Part shown: one piece after another, positions 17,918 to 25,967 of the stretch
How positions within the stretch are numbered: position 1 is the stretch's first letter
Layout of the letters: the number at the start of each line of letters is the position of its first letter
Assembly: GCF_000739655.1 (NCBI RefSeq)
Contig: NZ_BATR01000083.1
Coordinates: 1-51,643 of the forward strand
DNA from: Verrucomicrobium sp. BvORR106
GTDB lineage: Bacteria; Verrucomicrobiota; Verrucomicrobiia; Verrucomicrobiales; Verrucomicrobiaceae
Reading direction: 5' to 3'
DNA length: 51,643 nucleotides
The notes under the pieces: generated by a model
The model's database searches: none
Told to the model about the DNA's origin: nothing
Seen by the model: the letters and a program-made list of their open reading frames with translations, nothing else
Position numbers and translations under genes: made by a program

Positions 17918-18427
17918 ATGAAACGCTGTGAAATGGAAGCCTTGGCCGCCTCATTGTGCGACTATCTGTGTTCGAGGAATCACGACATCACAGGCTGGTG
18001 GGGCATCGGGCGGCTTTGTGAGATCGCTGAACGGAAGAGGAAGCCTGCCTTCAGCTTCAAAGTGCGGCCGGGTGAAGTTCTCTGGATCTACGGCTACGAG
18101 GTCTCCGGTTCGCGGAGGATAACGGACAGGCTGGTGAAGCATGGCCTGAACTCCATCGAAGGGAGGATCTCATTTCTCCCTGCAGGTCGCTATGGCAACG
18201 GGCTCAAGAGGTTCTATTGCACTGTCGCCATCGCTGTCACTCAGGACGGCAGGACCGGGCTTGCGATGCGTCATGTCGAGTGCTGGCCGCACGACTCCTT
18301 TCATGAGTCGCGGGGTGCAAACTTCAAATACGAAACTTCAAAAATCAAATCAGAACCAAGAACCAAGAACCAAGAACTCTCAAGCCGCCTTCCCCGTGAG
18401 TGGCACGACCTCTTGGTGCTTTCCTAA
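17918..18427 (+). CDS. Hypothetical protein with a repeat-derived C-terminus
   Basis: This 169-aa protein follows the previous gene by 19 bases. Residues 1 to about 133 look like a folded domain (LCDYLCSRNHDITGWWGIGRLCEIAERKRKPAFSF, RFYCTVAIAVTQDGRTGLAMRH). The last 35 or so residues (from about GANFKYETSKIK) are encoded by a 7-bp-period repeat array, then by the complement of the apbE 3' end. The natural stop was probably lost when the array arose. Function unknown. Confidence 0.55.
   Translation: MKRCEMEALAASLCDYLCSRNHDITGWWGIGRLCEIAERKRKPAFSFKVRPGEVLWIYGYEVSGSRRITDRLVKHGLNSIEGRISFLPAGRYGNGLKRFYCTVAIAVTQDGRTGLAMRHVECWPHDSFHESRGANFKYETSKIKSEPRTKNQELSSRLPREWHDLLVLS
18318..18384 (+). repeat. 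7-bp-period degenerate array (SAAMNNN)
   Basis: Nine in-phase heptamers are seen: CAAACTT, CAAATAC, GAAACTT, CAAAAAT, CAAATCA, three GAACCAA, and GAACTCT. The first four positions are nearly fixed and the last three vary. It is translated as the end of the gene at 17918 and runs up to the apbE stop from the other side. The same heptamer pattern occurs at 46061-46155 after an ABC permease gene. Confidence 0.75.
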
Positions 18428-19267
18428 AACCCAGCCGCTCGCGCGATAGGTCTTCAGGAGACGGGCGGAGTCCTCTGCGCGGGCGAACCACGCTACTTTG
18501 GTGAGGGCATCGGCCAGCATGGCGGTGGGGGCCGCGACGGTGACGCTGCGGCTGCCGGGATTGGCACGGCGGGTGTGGGGATGGATGAGCGGGGCCACCC
18601 AGGCGCCCTCGGGCATCTTCTTGCGGCTGAAATAGCTGCCGGTGGTGGCCAATGCACCGTCCTTGAGCTGGATGGCATGGTGCGAGGTGCCGGGCTCTGA
18701 GGGATCTCGCAAGTTCACCAGTTGCGACTTGGCACCGAAGACGCGCAGATCGCCGCCGGCGTTCACAATGCCACTGAGTCCGCCGATGCCGCGGAGGATG
18801 TCCACGGCCTTGTCCACGGCGAAGCCCTTGGCAATGCCGCCCACATCCACATAGGCGCCGCCGTAGAGACGGGCCTGGTGATTGTCATAGAGCTTGATGA
18901 TGCCAAAGCGGCACAGCGGCGGCACCTTGGTGCCCTGCCCGGGCAGATAGCCCAGATGCAGCAGGGAGCCGGCGATGCACACATCAAAGAGTCCTGCCGT
19001 ATCGCTCTTCAGATTCTCTGCACAGCGCAGCACCTCGATGGTCCAGGGATGCAGTGGCACGGGACGACCGCGCCCGTCCGTATTGAGACGGGAGATGTCG
19101 CTGTGCGGATCGTGAAAGCTCATGAGCTTGTGCACGCGCTCGATCTCGGTGAAGGCGGCTCCAGCCAGCGTGTGCAGCGTCTTTTCATCGCGCTTGCCCT
19201 CCAGCGTGATCTCCACCAGCGTCCCAAGGAGGGGGCGGGCGCGTTTGATACGGTTGTACTCCGGCAT
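18380..19267 (-). CDS. apbE: FAD:protein FMN transferase (ApbE family)
   Basis: ApbE attaches FMN from FAD covalently to a Thr/Ser of target proteins in exported electron-transfer systems. The 295-aa protein starts MPEYNRIKRARPLLGTLVEI. It has the ApbE blocks MSFHDPHSDISRLN, YVDVGGIAKGFAVDKAVDIL, VNAGGDLRVFG and PTAMLADALTK. An upstream in-frame extension is Pro/Ser/Cys-rich and rejected. No signal peptide or lipobox is evident, unlike many homologues, so its location is uncertain. The gene upstream on the same strand encodes a likely substrate, which supports the function. Confidence 0.9.
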   Translation of the reverse strand: MPEYNRIKRARPLLGTLVEITLEGKRDEKTLHTLAGAAFTEIERVHKLMSFHDPHSDISRLNTDGRGRPVPLHPWTIEVLRCAENLKSDTAGLFDVCIAGSLLHLGYLPGQGTKVPPLCRFGIIKLYDNHQARLYGGAYVDVGGIAKGFAVDKAVDILRGIGGLSGIVNAGGDLRVFGAKSQLVNLRDPSEPGTSHHAIQLKDGALATTGSYFSRKKMPEGAWVAPLIHPHTRRANPGSRSVTVAAPTAMLADALTKVAWFARAEDSARLLKTYRASGWVLGKHQEVVPLTGKAA

Positions 19268-19313
19268 GGCAGTGGGGCAGAAGAGGAGAGGCGGGGAGGA
19301 CGGTGACCAAGTC

Positions 19314-19871
19314 TCAGCACACCGTGAAAGCGGTGGCCGGCACAGGGGAGGGGTTCGAGAAGGCAACTGCGTGCGTGTGCAGCAGGCGGCGCACGCCAGC
19401 GGTGATGCTGCTGCAGGAGAAGGTGGCGCCACTCACGTGGCGGATGTCCCCGCCCACAGTGAGGTCGGAGTCCACCGTCGCCCCTACGAACTGCTTGCGC
19501 CAGGAGGCGTTGCGCACCTGCTGGCCATAGGCTTCGCGGTACTCCATCACCTCGATCTGCTTCACCTGCCCGCTGGAGGCGATGCCGCAGGCGTAGGTGA
19601 TTTCCTCATTTTTACCCGTCACAGTATCGAGGAAAAATACGCCGCCACCCGCCGTGCGCCAGGCGCGGACATGACGGTCTTTCACCTTCACCCCGGAGGC
19701 CAGCTCCACCTGACGCTTTTGGCGCTCGCTCAGGTTCACGGAGGATTCGGTGAGAGTCTCCCCGGGAAAGATCAGCCGTTGGGCCTGTTCCAGGCTCAGA
19801 AACACCTCGGCATGGCAGACCAACGGGGCCACGGAGAGGCTGGCGACGCTGGCGATAAAACGAACAGTCAT
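19314..19871 (-). CDS. Exported FMN-binding domain protein, probable ApbE substrate
   Basis: This 185-aa protein has an N-terminal signal peptide (about 1-21, ending VCHA) and a C-terminal FMN-binding domain. The flavinylation motif VSGATFS (146-152) is present; by the known Dxx(S/T)GAT rule Thr150 is the expected attachment residue. The preceding GATVDSDLTVGGDIRHVSGAT region matches the NqrC/RnfG-type FMN domain. apbE lies 46 bases downstream, so the two form an operon. The electron donor and acceptor are not evident in the window. Confidence 0.85.
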   Translation of the reverse strand: MTVRFIASVASLSVAPLVCHAEVFLSLEQAQRLIFPGETLTESSVNLSERQKRQVELASGVKVKDRHVRAWRTAGGGVFFLDTVTGKNEEITYACGIASSGQVKQIEVMEYREAYGQQVRNASWRKQFVGATVDSDLTVGGDIRHVSGATFSCSSITAGVRRLLHTHAVAFSNPSPVPATAFTVC

Positions 19872-19916
19872 GACGGGAGAGAGAACCCTCGGGCAGTCGA
19901 GGCGGGTAGAAAGTGT

Positions 19917-19994
19917 TTATTGAGACAGGATCGCAAGAGTAGTGCATGAAATTCATCACCCGGTCAACCATTATCTGCGAACAAGTCTCAATAA
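19917..19994. promoter_or_regulatory. Inverted repeat between divergent FMN-protein and sigma-factor genes
   Basis: TTATTGAGAC (19917-19926) and its exact complement GTCTCAATAA (19985-19994) flank 58 bases that include a shorter palindrome ATGAAATTCAT. The region separates two divergent transcription units and is AT-rich compared with its surroundings. It could be a paired operator or two promoter elements; this is inferred from position and symmetry only. Confidence 0.4.
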
Positions 19995-20224
19995 CCGATC
20001 CGAAGGGGCCTCTTCCCTGGTTTTACCCCTGAATTCGCCTTCGTGGGCACCCGGGGGGAATAAATTCCAGCATCCAAGCGCAACCTTTCCACGCAAAAAG
20101 TTGTGTGACCGCGCCAACGCTGCTAACGATGCCTCTCGCCACTTACGGCGGCGTGGTCACGAGGCGTGACTGGGCCGGGTGGCCTGCCAGCGGGGACCGG
20201 GATGTCCCCTTGTTTGAGTGTCCC

Positions 20225-20785
20225 ATGGATCAGGAATCGGATGAAAACCTCATGCTACGTGTTGCCGCGCGGGATCAAGCCGCGTTCGGAGCACTGTACG
20301 ACCGGTTTTCTGGCTCCCTTCACGCGCTGGTGAGGCGCATTCTGGAGGACGAGCAGGAGGCGGTGGAAGTGCTACAGGAGGGGTTCCTCTACCTGTGGGA
20401 GCACGCGCCGTCTTATGATCCCACCCGCAGCAAGGCCTTCACCTGGTCTGTGGTCATTTTCCGGCACAAGGCCATCGACCGCCTGCGTGCCCTGCGCCGT
20501 CGCACCCGCGTGGCGGACAAGGCGGCGGAACTGCTGCCTCCCCCCGATGCCTCCGCGGAGCGCTCGGATCACGCTGCGGACCGTCAGGAGCGCGCCGATC
20601 TGGTGCGTCAGGCGCTGCTGGCCCTGCCTGAAGACCAGCGCAAATGCATCGAATGGGCCTTCCTTAAAGGCTACACCCATCATCAATTGTCAGAACTTTT
20701 CGGAGCCCCCTTGGGCACGGTGAAAACGCACATCCGCCGCGGCCTGGTACGGCTGCGCGACTTGCTGAAAGGAGGTCTGTCATGA
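20225..20785 (+). CDS. ECF RNA polymerase sigma factor (SigK-like)
   Basis: This is a group 4 sigma factor of 186 aa. Region 2 includes AFGALYDRFSGSLHALVRRIL, EVLQEGFLYLWEHA and FRHKAIDRLRALRRR. A Pro/Ala-rich linker leads to region 4 with ALPEDQRKCIEWAFLKGYTHHQLSELFG and GTVKTHIRRGLVRLR. The ATG at 20225 gives the normal ECF start (ESDENLMLRVAARDQAAF). The stop overlaps the start of the anti-sigma gene, which fits a coupled sigma/anti-sigma pair. Confidence 0.92.
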   Translation: MDQESDENLMLRVAARDQAAFGALYDRFSGSLHALVRRILEDEQEAVEVLQEGFLYLWEHAPSYDPTRSKAFTWSVVIFRHKAIDRLRALRRRTRVADKAAELLPPPDASAERSDHAADRQERADLVRQALLALPEDQRKCIEWAFLKGYTHHQLSELFGAPLGTVKTHIRRGLVRLRDLLKGGLS

Positions 20786-21624
20786 CGGATCGTCAGGAAG
20801 AACAGGCCGCCATGTACTCGCTGCATGTGCTGGATGAGCATGAGAAGCGCATCCTGCGCAGCGAGATGAAGGTGGACGCCCGCCTCCGCGAGGCTGTGGC
20901 CGAGTTTGAGGAAACCGCTGCCGAGATCGCCCAGCTGCTGCCGGAGGAGGCTCCTCCACCGGAGCTGCGTGCGCGCCTCCTTGCGGAGATCCGCCGTTCC
21001 AAGCGCTCCAACATCGTCACTGGTGTCATCTTTGGGCTCATCCGCAGTCCATGGGTGGCCTGGGCTGCCGCGGCGGGATTGGCCTTTGGGGCCTTCCGCT
21101 TGTGGGAGGAGAAGCAGCAGATCGCCGCTCAGATCCCGGCCCTCCAGGCCAGTGAAGTGCGAGCCAAGGCTGAGACCCTACTGGCCGAGCAGGCCAAGAC
21201 GGAGCTTCAGCAAAAACTGACTGCCGCCACTTCCGATACCACGGCCCTCACGGCCGAGGTGGCCCGGCTCAAGCAGGCTAACGCTGTCTCCAGCATGGAG
21301 ATCGCAACCCTCCGCTCTGGCATCAAGCGCTATGAAGAAGGCGTGGCCGTGGTGGTGTGGGACAGCAACGCCCAGCAGGGCCAGCTGAAGATGGACAAGA
21401 TGCCGCCCGTGCAGCCCAACAAGGACTACCAGCTCTGGGTCATCGACAAGGGCAAGACCAAGCCGGTGGACGCTGGAGTGGTGAAGGTGAACGATCGCGG
21501 TCGCGCCACCATCACCTTCAAGCCCGCCCTGCCCATCACCGACGCCTCCCGCTTCGCGGTGAGCGTGGAGAAGGAAGGCGGCGTGCCAGAAGGGGAAGGC
21601 AGCATCATCATGATCAGCCCTTAG
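20782..21624 (+). CDS. RskA-type membrane anti-sigma factor
   Basis: This protein would hold the adjacent sigma factor at the inner membrane until a signal triggers its release. It is 280 aa: an N-terminal cytosolic sigma-binding helix region (AMYSLHVLDEHEKRILRSEM, about 10-75, without the zinc-binding HxxxCxxC), one membrane segment (about 88-108), a coiled-coil (about 110-180) and a C-terminal RskA domain with KDYQLWVIDKGKTKPVDAGV. A strong AGGAGG lies 8 bases before the ATG, which overlaps the sigma-factor stop. The stop is directly followed by octamer repeats. Confidence 0.9.
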   Translation: MTDRQEEQAAMYSLHVLDEHEKRILRSEMKVDARLREAVAEFEETAAEIAQLLPEEAPPPELRARLLAEIRRSKRSNIVTGVIFGLIRSPWVAWAAAAGLAFGAFRLWEEKQQIAAQIPALQASEVRAKAETLLAEQAKTELQQKLTAATSDTTALTAEVARLKQANAVSSMEIATLRSGIKRYEEGVAVVVWDSNAQQGQLKMDKMPPVQPNKDYQLWVIDKGKTKPVDAGVVKVNDRGRATITFKPALPITDASRFAVSVEKEGGVPEGEGSIIMISP

Positions 21625-22110
21625 GTCCAGTGCGTCAGTGGGCGGTGCGTCAGTGCGTCAGTGCGTCAAGGTGTTGGGGCTGGAGTCGTACTTGGTGCGG
21701 GTTCCAGCCTGCCTCGCGCTGGGTGCTCGTAGCTGTTCGTAGTACAGGCTTCAGCCTGCCGCAGGGGAGATTGGGCGTGTCTTGATCACGCCATGTTGCC
21801 GGAACGGTCAGCAAAAGGAGCGAGGGGCATTCCTGTCCCGGTCCCAGCTCAACCTATCTTGCCTGGACGGCCTTCCACCCCTGCCAGCTCCAACGGAGAG
21901 GGTTGGAGTTCCGCGTTTACGCGGTCACGCCCGCGAGATCCATGATGCGTTTGAGTGAGGCGACGTCCAAAGGATCTTCCGCAGGCTGAAGCCTGGACTC
22001 CGTACAGAGCCAAGCTTCCGCAAGCTGTTAGACACACAACGACCCATCCAGCCCCAACACCTTGACGCACTGCCCACTGACGTACTGGCTCAGACGCACT
22101 GCCCTACTGG
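21625..22110. repeat. Composite inverted-repeat region between convergent genes
   Basis: Octamer-type repeats lie at both ends, each reading away from its gene's stop: AGTGCGTC units at 21629-21668, and their complements at about 22054-22110. A block of about 26 bases (21656-21681) is repeated inverted at about 22041-22066. Nested inside are inverted copies of a CAGGCTTCAGCCTGC palindrome (about 21745 and 21985), a module shared with 40425 (21808-21842) and a GGGTTGGAGTTCCGC piece shared with 46875 and 51588. No gene is seen. Confidence 0.7.
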
Positions 22111-23054
22111 CTCAATTTCCGCTTCAGCAGGTAATACAGCGTCTCCAGCCGCCCCACCTCGGCACCGGCATTCGCCGCGCGGCGGAGGGGTTCGCCCCAG
22201 ATGGCGTCGAGCTCGACTTCGCGGCCTTCTTCGAAGTCGATGAGACTGCTGGTGCGGTAGCCGCCCATGGCTTTGGTGGACTTGATCATGTCATCCGCCA
22301 GGGAGGTGGGGATCTCGCAACCCAGCTTGCGGGCGGCGCCGATGACCTCGTGCATGAGGGCGCGGACGAGGTAGGTGAGGGAGTCATCGCTTAGAATCTG
22401 GGCGGTATCCAACCCCGTGCGCCCCTCACCCCCGACGATGGACAGCCCGTTGAAGGGGATGTTCCACACCAGCTTGCGCCAGCGGGCGGTGGCCAGGCTC
22501 TCCTCCACGGTGCAGACGATGCCGCAGCGTTTGAACTCGGAGGCGATCTCATGCGTGCGCGGTTGAGGCCAGCCGGAGTGTTCACCCATTGCGATCAGCC
22601 CCTGTGCCAGGTGCTCGATCACACCCGGGGCGGTGCGGTTGATGCACACGTGGCACAGACCTCCCAGCACCCGGTGAGCACCGTAGCGCTCCGCCAGCAG
22701 TTCCTCATTGCCCAGGCCGTTTTGCAGCGTGAGCAACATCGTGTTCTCATGCAGGAGCGGCGGGATGATGTCGTGCAGTGCCTCGTTGGAGGTGGTCTTG
22801 AGCGCGATGATGACCAGATCACACGGGCCGATCTCCGCCGCCGTGCGGTGCACCTTCACTCCCTGGAGATGGGCGTCGCCCTGCTTGCTCAGGATCTTCA
22901 GGCCGTGCCGCTTCACGTGATCATAGTCGCTACGCATGAGGAAGTGCACGTCCCGCCCGTACTGGGCCAGACGCCCGCCGTAGTAACAGCCCACGGCACC
23001 GGCGCCCACGATGGCGATGCGGTAGTTGGGCAAATGATGATTGTGGAGAGCCAT
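22104..23054 (-). CDS. Ketopantoate reductase family protein (PanE/ApbA-like)
   Basis: This is an NADPH-dependent 2-dehydropantoate 2-reductase-type enzyme; in pantothenate synthesis it would reduce ketopantoate to pantoate. The 316-aa protein shows the Rossmann GAGAVG (17-22), ALKTTSN in the NADP domain, LLTLQNGLGNEELLAERYG, and the C-terminal domain with RWRKLVWNIPFNGLS and REVELDAIWG. The start at 23054 is chosen over an upstream ATG because only a short basic leader would be gained. Paralogues with other substrates are common, so panE itself is not assigned. The stop lies in an octamer array. Confidence 0.88.
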   Translation of the reverse strand: MALHNHHLPNYRIAIVGAGAVGCYYGGRLAQYGRDVHFLMRSDYDHVKRHGLKILSKQGDAHLQGVKVHRTAAEIGPCDLVIIALKTTSNEALHDIIPPLLHENTMLLTLQNGLGNEELLAERYGAHRVLGGLCHVCINRTAPGVIEHLAQGLIAMGEHSGWPQPRTHEIASEFKRCGIVCTVEESLATARWRKLVWNIPFNGLSIVGGEGRTGLDTAQILSDDSLTYLVRALMHEVIGAARKLGCEIPTSLADDMIKSTKAMGGYRTSSLIDFEEGREVELDAIWGEPLRRAANAGAEVGRLETLYYLLKRKLSQ

Positions 23055-23182
23055 GAGAGATTGAGGAAAGGAGCAAGAAGGGTGTATGCGACGCCCATCA
23101 GGGCATGAAGCCGTCATTTTGCCTACGCCTCAAGCGGTTCCCACGTTGCACCTGCGCCGGGGCGTGGCATGATCCAGCGTAA

Positions 23183-24700
23183 ATGTCGGAGCCACCCCGC
23201 CGCCGTCGACGCAATCCTGTACCCGAACACCGCTGGTTCGACGAGGACGAGGAGCAAGAGGCCGTATCGCCGCGTCGTCGCGAGCGGGATCGGGATCGGA
23301 ATCGTGCCCGGGACGAGGAAGGCGAAGTGGAGCGTCCTCGTGAACGAGGAGGTGATCGTAGCCGAACCCGCAAGGAGACTTCACCATCCGGCAATGAGCC
23401 GCAGCAGGAGAGCCAGGTTGGCTGGGGACCGCCTTCGAAGCTGACCTGGGTGCTCTTTGGTCTGCTGGCCACGGTGTTGGGTGTCTTTGCCTATCTGCGG
23501 GATGAAGCTCCTCCGTTCGACAGCGATGTCATGCCGGGGCCGGCGGAAGGCAGCCCTCCCTCAGACATGGCGGCCGTGCGTCGCATGAAGGCCATGCTCT
23601 CGGCTGCGCAGTCGGTCCGTCGTGAGGGGCTGCCCACCACACCCGTGTGGCAGTGGGATACGCCCACCCTCTCTGCCCTGCTGGAGCAGCACAGTGCCGT
23701 GCTGGATAATTTTCGCGATCTGCTGGAGGAGAAGGACCTGGAGTGGCAGCCCCGCTCCATGGAGTGGAAGAAGGCCGACTTCGGTGCGGACCGTGCCTGG
23801 CCTGCGGTGGTGCTCATGAAGCAAGTAGAGAGCGCCTACCTCGCCCGTCGCGGGCAGGAGGAGGCGTCCTTCCTCGCTGCCATCGATCTCGCAGTGCTCG
23901 GCGGCTTGCTGGAGCAGTTGGACGCCTGGCCCTCGCTGATGGACCGCTCCCTGGCGTTCCATGAGGCCTCAACTGCCTCCCTGGCTGAGCTGCTGCGCAA
24001 CACCCAGCTCGACGCAGCCCGGCTGAAGCGGCTGCAGGAGGTGGAGTTCAAGCCTTTCATCCCCTCCATGGACCGCCTGCGTGCCGCCATGAAGGGCTTC
24101 TACGCCTATGAACGCAAGCTGCTCATCGGCCCCGCCCCTGATGAACCGCCGTTGCCGCCGTATTATCTGCCGGCGCGCACCGGCTGGGTGTTCTTCAAGC
24201 CCCATGCCACGCTCCGCCAGTTCGCCGACAGCTTCCGCGAGCTTCAGAAGGAGCCTGTCCTGGCCGCCTATGCACGGGGTGGGAAGATGTCCTCCCGCCT
24301 GGAGCACCGCCTGCCCACCCGGCGGCCGCTCTTTGACCCCAACTGGTCCGGCACGGAGTATTACCAGTCTCGCATCGGGTTCTATGAAACGCTGCCTGAC
24401 CGCGTGCACATTGCCCGCTTCCGCCATGACGCGGTGATGACCCTCTTCGCCATCCGCCGCTACGTCGTCACCGAGGCCCGCCTGCCCGCTACTCTGGACG
24501 CCCTGAAAGGCAGCTACATCGACTCCGTGGGCATCGACCCCTACACCGGCGAGGCCCTCCGCTACAATCCCGAAAAAGGCTGCCTCTACTCCATCGGCAG
24601 CGACTACCGCGATGATGGCGGAAAACCGGGCCCGGTTGCCTTCGCTGATGCCGAAGAGCCCACCGTGGCGATTGGCATTGGCATGGCCCGGGCGGGGTGA
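23183..24700 (+). CDS. Membrane-anchored hypothetical protein with charged cytosolic head
   Basis: This 505-aa protein begins with ~80 residues extremely rich in Arg, Glu and Asp. One membrane segment follows (about 87-104), then a ~390-residue extracytoplasmic domain, mostly helical. The C-terminal segment (IDPYTGEALRYNPEKG, LYSIGSDYRDDGG) resembles the ends of pseudopilin-type and related PVC-phylum proteins, where a DP-G-LRY / YS-G-DG pattern recurs. I do not know the function. A 128-base gap separates it from the divergent panE-like gene. Confidence 0.75.
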   Translation: MSEPPRRRRRNPVPEHRWFDEDEEQEAVSPRRRERDRDRNRARDEEGEVERPRERGGDRSRTRKETSPSGNEPQQESQVGWGPPSKLTWVLFGLLATVLGVFAYLRDEAPPFDSDVMPGPAEGSPPSDMAAVRRMKAMLSAAQSVRREGLPTTPVWQWDTPTLSALLEQHSAVLDNFRDLLEEKDLEWQPRSMEWKKADFGADRAWPAVVLMKQVESAYLARRGQEEASFLAAIDLAVLGGLLEQLDAWPSLMDRSLAFHEASTASLAELLRNTQLDAARLKRLQEVEFKPFIPSMDRLRAAMKGFYAYERKLLIGPAPDEPPLPPYYLPARTGWVFFKPHATLRQFADSFRELQKEPVLAAYARGGKMSSRLEHRLPTRRPLFDPNWSGTEYYQSRIGFYETLPDRVHIARFRHDAVMTLFAIRRYVVTEARLPATLDALKGSYIDSVGIDPYTGEALRYNPEKGCLYSIGSDYRDDGGKPGPVAFADAEEPTVAIGIGMARAG

Positions 24701-24704
24701 GGAC

Positions 24705-24824
24705 GGTAAATCAGTAATTCGGTAAAACGGTAATTCAGTGCGTCAGTGCGTCAGTGCGTCAGTGCGTCAGTGCGTCGGTGCGTCGGTGCGTCGGTGCGTC
24801 GGTGCGTCGGTGCGTCGGTAGGTT
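24705..24824 (+). repeat. Degenerate 8-bp tandem array (RGTNNNTC)
   Basis: Fourteen in-phase octamers follow, beginning four bases after the stop of the upstream gene: GGTAAATC, AGTAATTC, GGTAAAAC, GGTAATTC, five AGTGCGTC, five GGTGCGTC, then a degenerate unit. The outer RGT and C are nearly constant while the middle changes from AT-rich to GC-rich. The pattern matches arrays at 173-210, 21629-21668, 22054-22110 and 25002-25050. Confidence 0.85.
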
Positions 24825-25001
24825 GCGCGAGTTATCTCATGAACCCGGAGGGTTCGCCATGCGTAGCCATGGGTCGGCCGAGTGAAGCGAGGACTACCCA
24901 TGGAAAGGGACAGGGCGAAATCTACCGCGGCGCGGTAGGCCCATGGCGTGTTATGCCCCCCCGCCTCCAACCCCGCCCCTGACATTCTCCCACGGCCCAC
25001 T
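24825..25001. repeat. Palindrome-rich spacer
   Basis: It contains an inverted pair CCATGGGT (24868-24875)/ACCCATGG and a perfect CTACCGCG/CGCGGTAG hairpin (around 24930-24946). It is bounded by octamer arrays of opposite orientation belonging to two convergent genes. No gene is seen. Confidence 0.5.
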
Positions 25002-25050
25002 GGTTTACCGTTTTACCGTTTTACCGAATTACCGATTTACTGAACTACCG
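25002..25050 (-). repeat. 8-bp-period array overlapping the 3' end of the PfkB gene
   Basis: On the minus strand the octamers are GGTAGTTC, AGTAAATC, GGTAATTC, GGTAAAAC, GGTAAAAC and GGTAAACC, then AGTGGG. They encode the last residues (GSSVNR) of the PfkB protein, and its TAA stop lies inside a GGTAATTC unit. The AGTGGG end is shared with the ruvB array. Confidence 0.75.
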
Positions 25051-25967
25051 ATCCTCCGGATCGCCTCGCGCCCGCCCACATACTTGGCCGTTTCCGCTGC
25101 CAGCTCACTGGCCAGGCGGGCACAACGTTGCGCGGGCCATTGCTGCATCCATCCGTGGAGAAAGGCTCCGTGATACACATCGCCGCAGCCCGTGGTGTCC
25201 ACCACGTCCGCGACCGCCACGGCGGGTTCATGAAACGATGCCTCCCCGCGCGGCCAGATCCATGATCCCTTGACGCCATCGGTGATGACCAGCAGCTCGG
25301 GGGAATCTCCGCGCAATGCCTCTGCCGCTGCCTCCAGGCTCGAAGCTCCGGTGAACGCGCAGGCAAACTCCCGCGCCAGGATGCGCAGGCCGCTGCCCAG
25401 CACCAGATCGCGAATCGATTCCCGATATCTCCCGGCTCCGCCGTCGAATGACACCGGCACTCCGGCCTCCTTCGCCCAGGCCAGCACTTGGCGCGCCGTG
25501 TTCTCGTGACGGCCGTTGAGGTGCACCAGACCTACTTTACCAAAGGATTTGCTTAGAATGACCTCAGCATCCGGCTCGGGGCAATCCGCGGGTTGGAAAA
25601 AAATGTGCCGCGCTCCATCGCGCTGCCGCACCAGGATGTGCGCCAGCGCCGAGCGCGCGCCCGGATGGATGGCGATCGACTCGGTTCGCACTCCCAACAT
25701 CCGCAGCTCTTCCAGGATCGCCCGTCCGGTGGCATCGTCCCCCTGCGTGTCCAGCAGTCGTGCGGGCGTGCCCAGCGCCGCCATCACGCACAGGGCCGTG
25801 GCCACGGGGCCTCCGCCTTGCTCACTCATCCCCAGGGCCTGGGTGACGCCATCACCCGCGGGAAACTCTGGAACCACCACAAACCGGTCCCACGTCGCGG
25901 CTCCGATCCCAAGCACCTCACGGGCATCTGTGGCCGGGTCCGTCCCATGGGCTGAAGTGTAAAACAT
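25029..25967 (-). CDS. PfkB-family carbohydrate kinase
   Basis: This is an ATP-dependent sugar or nucleoside kinase of the ribokinase fold. The 312-aa protein has an N-terminal substrate region (GIGAATWDRFVVVP, then GGGPVATA at 51-58) and the PfkB C-terminal signature DTTGCGDVYHGAF (257-269), with D263 as the expected catalytic base; GCGD replaces the more usual GAGD. The substrate cannot be told; the divergent MFS transporter 108 bases away may import it. The final residues are encoded by an octamer array. Confidence 0.9.
   Translation of the reverse strand: MFYTSAHGTDPATDAREVLGIGAATWDRFVVVPEFPAGDGVTQALGMSEQGGGPVATALCVMAALGTPARLLDTQGDDATGRAILEELRMLGVRTESIAIHPGARSALAHILVRQRDGARHIFFQPADCPEPDAEVILSKSFGKVGLVHLNGRHENTARQVLAWAKEAGVPVSFDGGAGRYRESIRDLVLGSGLRILAREFACAFTGASSLEAAAEALRGDSPELLVITDGVKGSWIWPRGEASFHEPAVAVADVVDTTGCGDVYHGAFLHGWMQQWPAQRCARLASELAAETAKYVGGREAIRRIGSSVNR

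Noticed and set aside
24737-24816. CRISPR array
   Set aside because: The units are 8 bases with no spacers and no cas genes are present; it is a simple-period tandem array.
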